Assembly: GCA_041401985.1 (NCBI GenBank)
Contig: JAWKTE010000006.1
Span: 124,001-188,000 of the forward strand
Direction of reading: 5' to 3'
Source: JACKHA01 sp041401985
Lineage (GTDB): Bacteria > Planctomycetota > Phycisphaerae > Phycisphaerales > UBA1924
Length of the DNA: 64,000 nt
The notes beneath the pieces were generated by a model. The model had not been told where the DNA came from, did not search any database, and worked only from the letters and a program-made list of their open reading frames with translations. The position numbers and the translations under genes are program-made. Shown here one piece after another: positions 36,353-43,769 of this stretch. Each line of letters begins with the position of its first letter. The stretch's first letter is position 1.

Positions 36353-37468
36353 TCACGGCAGGGGGACGGCGGCGGACGCGCCGCGGAGTTCCGTGACCGA
36401 GGCGTCGAAGAAGGCGGCGGCGACGTCGACCTGGGCGGTGCCCCCGGCGAAGCCGACGAACGTGCCGGCGGGGAGGTTGGCCCGGTAGCCCCGGACCTCG
36501 CCGGCCTCGATGACCGGGCGGATGGGCAGGTCGAAGTTGTACTGCTGTCCGTTGATGCGGAGGTTGTAGACGTGGTAGATCTGGCCCGGACGGTTGGAGT
36601 GGTTGGTGAAGCGGAGGTAGAGGTCGTAGCCGGTGGGGGTGCGGAAGAACTTGGGGGTGATCTGGATGCCGAAGTACTCGCGGACGTCGGCGTTGACGGC
36701 CGAGAGGAGCCACTCGTTGGGGTTCAGGCGGGTGTAGCCGTAGATCATGACGTAGTACATGCCGGGCTCGGGGTTGTCGAGGTCGACGCTGTCGGCCTGG
36801 CCGGAGCCGCGGGTGGAGGCCCAGTCGAAGATGGAGCGGCCGCCGCTGCGGACGGGCATGGCCCCGCGCCGGATGAACAGGTCGGCGTCGCCCTGGGTGC
36901 CCTGGTAGGGAGTGATGCGGAAACTGACGCGCGGCGTGTTCGGGGGGACGTAGAAGGCGAAGAACTGCTGGGAGCGGTGGTGCCCGGAGACCCAGATGTT
37001 CTGCCCGTCGTCGAGGCGGAGGGTGGCGCGGCAGCGGAGGTTGCTGTATCCGGTGTAGGCGTGGATGGCGATGTGCCAGATGCCCGGCTCGGGGTTCTGG
37101 ATGGTGAGGTTCTGCACCGCCCAGGAGCCCGAGGCGGTTAGAAAGGCGGCGTGCTGGCCGGGGGCGAACGGGTTGATGATCGGGTTCGAGCCGTGGCGGG
37201 CGTAGAGATCGGCGTCGCCGTTGGACCCGTTGATGCCGATGCTCAGGGTTTTGGTGCCCTCCGGGACGTTGATGCGGAGGTACTGGACGTGCCCGGTGGG
37301 GCGGCTGAGCCACAGGAGTTGGCCCGAGCGGACCATGTACTGGGCGGAGGCCTGGGTCGCGGTCATGGCGATGGTCAGGACCATGGCCATCAGGGCGAAG
37401 AGGGCGGAGCGGCCGGGGGCCGACTCGCGGCGGGCCGGGCGGTCGTCGGGTCGTTGCTGGCGTGTCAT
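36353..37468 (-). CDS. Secreted protein with two PPC-like beta domains (paralogue 2)
   Basis: The 371-residue protein from ATG 37468 (AGGGAG upstream) is colinear with the neighbour at 35030-36136. The signal peptide ends ASAQYMVRSGQLLWLSR, two PPC-like domains contain GSNGDADLYARHG and GDADLFIRRG, and the same C-terminal domain has FFRTPTGYDLYLRFTNHSNR and TFVGFAGGTAQVDVAAAFFD. The pair clearly arose by tandem duplication. Unlike its neighbour it has the 28-bp element at 37544-37571 upstream of its start, so the two copies may be regulated differently. Confidence 0.78.
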   Translation of the reverse strand: MTRQQRPDDRPARRESAPGRSALFALMAMVLTIAMTATQASAQYMVRSGQLLWLSRPTGHVQYLRINVPEGTKTLSIGINGSNGDADLYARHGSNPIINPFAPGQHAAFLTASGSWAVQNLTIQNPEPGIWHIAIHAYTGYSNLRCRATLRLDDGQNIWVSGHHRSQQFFAFYVPPNTPRVSFRITPYQGTQGDADLFIRRGAMPVRSGGRSIFDWASTRGSGQADSVDLDNPEPGMYYVMIYGYTRLNPNEWLLSAVNADVREYFGIQITPKFFRTPTGYDLYLRFTNHSNRPGQIYHVYNLRINGQQYNFDLPIRPVIEAGEVRGYRANLPAGTFVGFAGGTAQVDVAAAFFDASVTELRGASAAVPLP

Positions 37469-37543
37469 CGTGGGGCTCCCTGTGGTTTGGGGTTGTTGCT
37501 GGTCGTGGGCCCGGCTGGCGTTGCCTGCCTGCCTCACGAGGTT

Positions 37544-37571
37544 CAGCGGGGCGTGGCAGGCTGGTCCGCAA
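37544..37571 (-). promoter_or_regulatory. 28-bp element shared with 34927-34954
   Basis: Same two identical blocks (TTGCGGACCAG and CGCCCCGCTG on the minus strand) with a different 7-bp centre, 76 bp upstream of the second PPC gene. It also lies about 90 bp upstream of the divergent ECF sigma gene. Confidence 0.5.
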
Positions 37572-37659
37572 GTGGTGAGCGGAAAAGCGCGGGCCGAGGG
37601 TCGGGCGGGCTCTTGGCCGAGATTCCCTCGATCAGAGGGCGATGTGGTAGGATGGCGTG

Positions 37660-38316
37660 ATGGCGCGTGAGTCTGGGGAATCCCTTCGGTCGGGCGGGTC
37701 GGGCGGGAGCGGCGGGGGATCTCTGCCTGGGCATCCGGGGCTCAACGCGCCGCGTGGGGACGTGACGCTGGTGCTCGGCCGGCTTGCGGAGTCGCCGGCG
37801 GCGGCGGGCGAACTGTTCACGATGCTCCAGGACGAACTGCGGCGGATGGCGTCGGGGCGGATGGCGCGGGAGCGTGCGGGGCACACGCTGGACACGGGCG
37901 CGCTGATGAACGAGACGTACCTGCGGCTGTTCCGCGACGGAGCGAACCCGGTGTTCAACGACCGGCGGCACTTCCTGGCGGTGGCCGCGGAGGTGATGCG
38001 TCACATCCTGATCGACCACGCGCGGCGTCGGAAGGCGCGGGCCCACCAGTGGAAGACCGACGGCACGCCGGCGGAGGAGGTGGCGGCGTTGACGCCCGAC
38101 GAGGACCGGGCCGAGGAGATCAGCGGGGCGCTTGATGCGCTGGCCGAGGCGCATCCGCGGGCGGCGGACGTGGTGCGGCTGCGGTACTTCGCGGGTTGCA
38201 ACGCGGCGGACGTGGCCGAACTGCTGGGGGTGTCGAAGCGGACGGTGGAGTACGACTGGACGTTCGCGCGGGCGTGGATCCAGCGGAAGATCGGGGCGGC
38301 GAAGCCGGCGGAGTGA
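37660..38316 (+). CDS. ECF-family RNA polymerase sigma factor
   Basis: This 218-residue sigma factor is of the ECF-like group common in Planctomycetota and related bacteria. Sigma region 2 contains LDTGALMNETYLRLFRD and HFLAVAAEVMRHILIDHARR (a hallmark string of this group), and region 4 contains LAEAHPRAADVVRLRYFAGC and NAADVAELLGVSKRTVEYDW. The first 35 residues are Gly/Ser-rich. GTG 37657 and ATG 37660 are alternative starts; AGGA lies 7 nt upstream of the ATG. It converges on a TPR Ser/Thr kinase gene (38-bp gap), a pairing seen repeatedly in this phylum in which the kinase or TPR protein may act in the sigma-controlled pathway. No anti-sigma factor is adjacent. Confidence 0.88.
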   Translation: MARESGESLRSGGSGGSGGGSLPGHPGLNAPRGDVTLVLGRLAESPAAAGELFTMLQDELRRMASGRMARERAGHTLDTGALMNETYLRLFRDGANPVFNDRRHFLAVAAEVMRHILIDHARRRKARAHQWKTDGTPAEEVAALTPDEDRAEEISGALDALAEAHPRAADVVRLRYFAGCNAADVAELLGVSKRTVEYDWTFARAWIQRKIGAAKPAE

Positions 38317-38354
38317 TCGGGACTCGCTGCGTGGGAGCCGCGGCCTGCGCGGGG

Positions 38355-41156
38355 TTACTCGGGCGCCGGGGTGTCGGGCCATCCGAGGGCTCGCCATCGA
38401 TCGATGTTGTCGGCGTGGGCGGCGCCGGGCTCGGCGGCGTCCCACTTCTCGTAGAGTTCGGTCAGGTCGCGGGCGGTTGCGATGGCGCGGACGTGCTGCG
38501 GGCCGAGGTTCTGCTCGAAGAGTTGGTACGCGTGGAGCATGAGGGCCTCGGCCTCGGGGAAGCGTTCGAGCGCCAGGAGCGAGCGTGCGTACTGCCACTC
38601 GAACGACCCGATGTACCAGTGGGTGGGCGGCAGTTGCTCGCGGGCCCGCGCGAGGATCGAGGAGGCGAGTTCGGCCGCTTCGGCGTGGCGGTTCTGCTGC
38701 TGGATGCAGTTCACCAGCGAGAGCGTGGTGATGAGCGTGTTGGGGTGCGACCGTCCGAGTCGCTGCTCGAGGAACGCGACGACGCGGCGGTAGATCTCCT
38801 CGGCCTCGGCGGCGCGGCCCAGGTTCGTCAATGCCCCGGCCAGACCCGAGAGCGACTGCTGCGTGCCCTCGTGCTCGAAGCCGTAAAGCCGCTCGAAGCC
38901 CTCGGCGGCGATGCGGTGGTGCTGCGCGGATTCCTCGTACAACTTCCGCCCGTTGCAGCACCTCGCGAGGCTCTCGTGGGACAGCAGGGTGTCGAGATGG
39001 TCGGGGCCGAGCAGTTCGATGCGGGCGTCGAGGACCTGGCGGTAGAGGCGTTCGGCCTCCTCGGGGCGACCGAGCGTGAAGGCGATGTCCGCGACGCGGT
39101 CCATGGCGTCGAGCGTCGACGCGTGGCCCTGGCCGAACACGCGGAGGCGGCCCTCGAGCACGCGGTTGAACAGGGCCTCGGCCTCTCGGGGCCGGCCGGC
39201 GTACTGCAGCGTCCGCCCGAGCGTCGCCTGCGACGTGAGCGTGTCCGGGTCGTCGGGGCCGAGGGTCTCGGTCCGCACGCGGACGGCCTCGGCCGAGACC
39301 TCGATGGCGCGTTCGAGCAGCCCGACCTCGCGCATCGTGCTCCCGAGGGTCTGGAGCAGACGCCCCTGGATCACGGGCTGGTCGTCGAACTGCTCCTGCA
39401 CGGCGACGATCGACGGCTCGAACAGGTCGCGCTCCAAGGTCTGGGCGGCGATGTCGGTGAAGTTCACCCGGTCGAGCGTCTGGAGGGCGAGCGCCACGGT
39501 GTTGGGCTGCTCGGGGCCGGTCGCGTCGGCGAGGGCTCGCACGGCGTCGGCGACGCGCTGCTGGATGCCCTCGCCCACGCGCTGGGGGTCGAGCCCCGCG
39601 AGCTGGGCCTCCTGGAAATCGGCGACCTGCTCGAGATCGTCGGCGCGCTGGCGGGCGTCGTGTTCGGCCCGTTCGGCGCGATCGGCGGCGGCCACGGCGC
39701 GTCGCTCGTTGTCCTCGGCGTCGAGGCGGGCCGACGCCTCGGCCTCGCGGGCGTCGATGGCGCGGACCATGCCGATGCTGGTCCCGACGGCGCCCGCGAC
39801 CAGGAGCAGCAGGATCGCGACGCCCGCCGCCACGCCGCCCCGGTTGCGGCGGACGAACTTGCCGAGGCGGTATGAGACGCTGGGCGGGCCCGCTTCGACG
39901 GCCTGTCCGGAGAGGTAGCGGCGCAGGTCGGAGGCCAGGTCGCTCACGGCGGAGTAGCGCCGGTCGGCGTGCTTCTCGAGGCATCGGAGCACGACCCAGT
40001 CCAGATCGCGCCGGAGCGTTCGGCCCAGCGAGCGGGGCGAGCCGCCGAACCGGGCGGCGGTGGCCGCCTCGCCCGCCTGGCCCGAGACCTGCCCGAAGCG
40101 GGTGCTCGGGCGGGGCGGGTCCTGCTCGCAGATGACGCGCTGCATCTCGAACAGCGCGGCCCGGGTGAGGTCGAAGGGGCGGGCGCCGGTGAGGATCTCG
40201 TAGAGCACGACGCCGAGCGCGTAGACATCGGTCCGCGTGTCGATCTTCGCGACGTCGCCGGCGGCCTGCTCCGGGCTCATGTAGTCCGGCGTGCCGATGA
40301 GCTGGCCCTGCTGGGTTTCGAGCGACATGCCGGCGGCGGTGCGGTCGAGGGCCTTGGCGATGCCGAAGTCGATGACCTTCGGCTCCGGCTGGCCCTCGAT
40401 GGTGTCGACGAGGATGTTGCTGGGCTTGAGATCGCGGTGGATGACGCCCTTGCTGTGGGCGTGCTGGACGGCGTCGCACACGCGGGCCATGAGGCGGACG
40501 CGGGCGTCCATCGGCAGGCGATGCGTGTTGCAGTAGGTGGTGACGGGCTCGCCATGGACGAGTTCCATCACGAAGTAGGGTCGGCCGTCGTCGGCGGTGC
40601 CGCCGTCGAAGACCTTGGCCACGCAGGGGTGGTCCATCATCGCCAGGGCCTGGCGTTCGGCCTCGAAGCGGGCCAGGACGGCGCGGGAGTCCATGCCGCG
40701 CTTGATGATCTTGAGCGCGACCTCGCGTCGGACGGGCTGCTGCTGCTCGGCGCGGTACACGGCGCCGAAGCCGCCCTCGCCGAGCACGCCGAGGATGCGG
40801 TAGCGTCCGATGGTGCGTCCGATGAGGGCGGCGGGGGCCTCGTCGCTTGGTGCGACCGCGTCGTGATGGGTCGCTGGGTGAGGCGTCCCGGAACGAACCC
40901 CCGATTCGGCGTTCACGGCCACTCCCGCGACCGATGCGCTTCGCGCGAGAAGCCCGGCCTCGTCGGCCGACGCGAGCGCATCGAGCAGAGCCTCGACCTC
41001 GGCGCGGAGGGCGGCGTCGCCGGCGCAGTGGCGCTCGACCGCGTCGTCGCGGGCCTGGCCCTGGAGTCCGACGACGGCCTCGAACACCTCGCGGACCCGA
41101 TGGCCTGCGTCATCGGGTCCGCGGGAGGGCTCGTCGCCGGGTGGGGGGGCGGTCAT
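38355..41156 (-). CDS. Transmembrane Ser/Thr protein kinase with C-terminal TPR repeats
   Basis: The 933-residue protein has an N-terminal helical region (1-110) and a Hanks-type kinase domain at about 118-400. The latter shows the P-loop GEGGFGAVYRAE, Lys149 in VALKII, HRDLKPSN (Asp242), VIDFGIAKAL (Asp263) and GTPDYMSPEQ. A single membrane helix near 430-455 (VAAGVAILLLLVAGAVGTSI) is followed by a charged coiled coil and at least eight TPR-like repeats in the C-terminal 400 residues (GRPREAEALFNRVLEGRLRV, GRPEEAERLYRQVLDARIEL). All catalytic residues are present. This architecture is typical of Planctomycetota. It converges on the ECF sigma gene and probably works with it in one signalling route; the FHA protein at 28.6 kb could read its phosphorylation. 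Confidence 0.92.
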   Translation of the reverse strand: MTAPPPGDEPSRGPDDAGHRVREVFEAVVGLQGQARDDAVERHCAGDAALRAEVEALLDALASADEAGLLARSASVAGVAVNAESGVRSGTPHPATHHDAVAPSDEAPAALIGRTIGRYRILGVLGEGGFGAVYRAEQQQPVRREVALKIIKRGMDSRAVLARFEAERQALAMMDHPCVAKVFDGGTADDGRPYFVMELVHGEPVTTYCNTHRLPMDARVRLMARVCDAVQHAHSKGVIHRDLKPSNILVDTIEGQPEPKVIDFGIAKALDRTAAGMSLETQQGQLIGTPDYMSPEQAAGDVAKIDTRTDVYALGVVLYEILTGARPFDLTRAALFEMQRVICEQDPPRPSTRFGQVSGQAGEAATAARFGGSPRSLGRTLRRDLDWVVLRCLEKHADRRYSAVSDLASDLRRYLSGQAVEAGPPSVSYRLGKFVRRNRGGVAAGVAILLLLVAGAVGTSIGMVRAIDAREAEASARLDAEDNERRAVAAADRAERAEHDARQRADDLEQVADFQEAQLAGLDPQRVGEGIQQRVADAVRALADATGPEQPNTVALALQTLDRVNFTDIAAQTLERDLFEPSIVAVQEQFDDQPVIQGRLLQTLGSTMREVGLLERAIEVSAEAVRVRTETLGPDDPDTLTSQATLGRTLQYAGRPREAEALFNRVLEGRLRVFGQGHASTLDAMDRVADIAFTLGRPEEAERLYRQVLDARIELLGPDHLDTLLSHESLARCCNGRKLYEESAQHHRIAAEGFERLYGFEHEGTQQSLSGLAGALTNLGRAAEAEEIYRRVVAFLEQRLGRSHPNTLITTLSLVNCIQQQNRHAEAAELASSILARAREQLPPTHWYIGSFEWQYARSLLALERFPEAEALMLHAYQLFEQNLGPQHVRAIATARDLTELYEKWDAAEPGAAHADNIDRWRALGWPDTPAPE

Positions 41157-41205
41157 GCGGAACGAGTCTACACGACCGGCCCCGGCCGATGGAACGCTGG
41201 CGCGG

Positions 41206-43608
41206 CTAGATGCCGGTGCCGATGACGCGGAAGTTGAAGGGGAACTCGTCGGGGTCGCTGGAATCGATGTAGATCATCCCCTTGGCCTTGCCCGGGCCCA
41301 TGGCGGTGAACTCGACCAGGAAGGTGGTTGACTCGCCCGGGCTGAGGGAGGTGTCGAGCGGCCGCTGGACAATGCGCCAGGCGGGGTAGTCGACGACGAT
41401 GTCGCCGAGCAGGAGCGTGGTGCCGCCGGCGTTGGTGATGGTGTAGGTCATGAAGACCCGCTGGCCGATGTCGACGACGCCGTAGCGCTGGCCCGTGTTG
41501 GCCCGGGCCTTGCGGTCGTTGTCGGAGATGTCGCGCGAGCCTGCGGTGACGGCGATGTCGGGCAGGGCGGGGTCGGGCACGCCGCGCCCGGCGACCTTCA
41601 TGGTGAAGCGGTTGCGGTCGGGGTCGTTGGTGAAGATGGCGATGTTGGCGCGGCGTGTGCCGTATTCGGACGGGTCGAATCGGACGACGAACTCGGTGTG
41701 CCCGCCGGGAGCGATGGTGGAGGCGGGGTAGGCGATGATCTGGTAGTCGCCGGGGACCTGGCCGCGGGGCTCGATGTCGGTGATGATGAGGGGGTCGGCG
41801 CCGGAGTTGGTGATGCGGAAGGTGATGTCTTTCGAGTCGGCGTCGCGCTCGACGGGCCCGAAGCCGGTGCCCTGGCTGCGCCGGGCCTTGTCGAGGTGGG
41901 TGAGGCTTTGGTTGAGCATCGCGCCGCCGAGGACGTTGATCTCGGCGTTGGTGGCGGGCGGCGGTGGGGGCGGCGACGGGTTGACGAACTGGAACGACAG
42001 GTCGGAGAGCACGACGTTGTTGGACTCATCGGTTTCGGGGTAGATGTCGTCGGGGTCGACGATGAGCGCGACGTAGTACGTGCCGCTGGGGATGCCGGGG
42101 TTCTGCGGGAGCGTGAAGAACACGTCGTTGTACCCCAGCTGGCCGGCGGTGGCGAGGAGCGAGCCGCCGCTGTAGAACTCGACGTCGTCGGCGTTGCCGA
42201 TGGTCGAGTCGGTGGTGAGCACATAGCGGACGGGAACGGCGGGGGCGTCCTGCGTGCCGTTGTTGCGGACGACGCCGAGCAGGCCGATGGCGTGCCCGGG
42301 CTGGACGACCGAGGTCGGTCCCTCGACGTAAAAGGCCTCGAGATCGACGGTGATTTTGGCGTTGGGGTCGTAGTTGACGATGGTCTCGGCGGTGATCGTC
42401 TCGTTGTTCGATTCGTTGGACTCCGAGACCAGGTTGTTGACGTCCACGAGGCTCCCGAGCGGGTAGGCACCCGGGCTCAGGTCCGATGGGACGGTGAGCG
42501 TGATCGTGTTGGTGTACGACTGGCCGGCGGTGAGCGCGGGCACATCGGCGGCGCCGAGGAACCAGTTGAAGGGATCGCCGGGCAGGAAGAAGTTGTTGTT
42601 GGTGGCGCCGGAGGGCGTGCCGCCGAGGTTGTCGACCCGGTAGGTGACGGTGAACGGGACGCCCCGGATGGTCGCGGGCCGCGGGCTGGAGTCGAGGATG
42701 GTCACGACCAGATCGGGCAGGGTGGGGGCGGCGACCTCGATGACGGGCTGGGCGGTGATGGCGGTGTTGTTGTTCTCGTTCGACTCGGCGACGGCATTCT
42801 CCGCGTCGGCGATGACGCCGGCGTACCAGGTCCCGGCGCCCAGCGACGCGGGGACGGTGGCGGTGTACTCCCCGCCGAACGACTGGCCCGGCGAGAGCGC
42901 GGGCACGGCCTGTGTGGCGATGGTGACGTCGTCGGCGTTGCCGATGGTCTGGTCGGAGGAGAGGACGAAGCGGGCGGTGGAGGGGCCGGCGTCGTCCGTG
43001 CCGTTGTTGGGGATGCTGAACGGGATGACCAGTGAGCCCCCAGGGGAAGCGGCCGGGCCGGAGGGCTGGGTGATCGATGCGGCCAGGTCCGGCTCGGTCC
43101 CGTTGAGCACGGTGAAGACGTTGCTGGTGTTGCCGACGTTGTTCCCCTCGTTCGACTCGAACCATGCGTTGGTGGGATCGAGCGTGGCGCGGACGCGGTA
43201 GGTGCCGTCGAGGATGCCGTTCGGCAGCGTGAGCGAGGTTGCGAGCGTCGTGAAGAACGACTGGATCGTGGTGCTGTGGCGCGAGGTCTGCTCCCAGCCG
43301 CCGCCCTCGCGATACATCGTGAGGTCGATGAGCAGGTTGCCCCCGGCCCAGGGGCTGTTCGGGACGTTGCCTCCGTTGCTTCCGTTGAACTCTGGCGGAT
43401 AGAGCTGGAGCACGATCGAGACCGAATCACCCGGCTCACGGTTCTGGAGCTGGCTGGACCCGCCCGACAGGTAGAACGTCTCGATCCACAGGTCCGACAG
43501 GACCAGGCGCGGCTCGAGGGCGTCGATGAGCGGCGCGCCATGGGCGTGCCCCCGGCGGTCCGCGCGGCGGCGGGAACCCGCGCGACGATGCAGTGGCGTG
43601 CGTGGCAT
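41206..43608 (-). CDS. Large CARDB-repeat surface protein with LEPR-XLL-like N-terminus (paralogue 1)
   Basis: The 800-residue protein lacks a classical signal peptide but has the motif LIDALEPRLVLSDLW (from about residue 27), as in LEPR-XLL export domains of Planctomycetota surface proteins. At least three CARDB-type beta domains follow, recognised by repeated DESNNVV/SNENNNTAI/SESNESNN strings and PDLVVTI starts. A Pro-rich spacer and two choice-of-anchor-D-like domains finish the protein (GQVPGDYQIIAYPASTIAPG, RRANIAIFTNDPDRNRFTMK, RVIGTGI). It is probably an adhesive or structural surface protein. The downstream part is strikingly similar to the neighbouring gene at 43770-46577. Confidence 0.8.
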   Translation of the reverse strand: MPRTPLHRRAGSRRRADRRGHAHGAPLIDALEPRLVLSDLWIETFYLSGGSSQLQNREPGDSVSIVLQLYPPEFNGSNGGNVPNSPWAGGNLLIDLTMYREGGGWEQTSRHSTTIQSFFTTLATSLTLPNGILDGTYRVRATLDPTNAWFESNEGNNVGNTSNVFTVLNGTEPDLAASITQPSGPAASPGGSLVIPFSIPNNGTDDAGPSTARFVLSSDQTIGNADDVTIATQAVPALSPGQSFGGEYTATVPASLGAGTWYAGVIADAENAVAESNENNNTAITAQPVIEVAAPTLPDLVVTILDSSPRPATIRGVPFTVTYRVDNLGGTPSGATNNNFFLPGDPFNWFLGAADVPALTAGQSYTNTITLTVPSDLSPGAYPLGSLVDVNNLVSESNESNNETITAETIVNYDPNAKITVDLEAFYVEGPTSVVQPGHAIGLLGVVRNNGTQDAPAVPVRYVLTTDSTIGNADDVEFYSGGSLLATAGQLGYNDVFFTLPQNPGIPSGTYYVALIVDPDDIYPETDESNNVVLSDLSFQFVNPSPPPPPPATNAEINVLGGAMLNQSLTHLDKARRSQGTGFGPVERDADSKDITFRITNSGADPLIITDIEPRGQVPGDYQIIAYPASTIAPGGHTEFVVRFDPSEYGTRRANIAIFTNDPDRNRFTMKVAGRGVPDPALPDIAVTAGSRDISDNDRKARANTGQRYGVVDIGQRVFMTYTITNAGGTTLLLGDIVVDYPAWRIVQRPLDTSLSPGESTTFLVEFTAMGPGKAKGMIYIDSSDPDEFPFNFRVIGTGI

Positions 43609-43680
43609 GGACGATCTCCCGGTCCGGGCGCGGCTCGAAGCACGGTCGCACGATCGGAGGCGCCGGGCCGATGCGTGCTG

Positions 43681-43719
43681 GAAACGAAGCCGCCGGCGCT
43701 CGTGCGCGAGCGCCGGCGG
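43681..43719 (-). terminator. Intrinsic terminator between the two CARDB genes
   Basis: A perfect 13-bp stem (CCGCCGGCGCTCG with CGAGCGCCGGCGG, 4-nt loop) is followed by CTTCGTTTCC on the minus strand. It lies 51 nt past the stop of the upstream CARDB gene, so the two paralogues are probably separate transcripts. Confidence 0.6.
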
Positions 43720-43769
43720 GACAGGTCGGGTTGTCGGCCCGGCGCTCGCGCGGGGCCGGGCGGGTCGGG

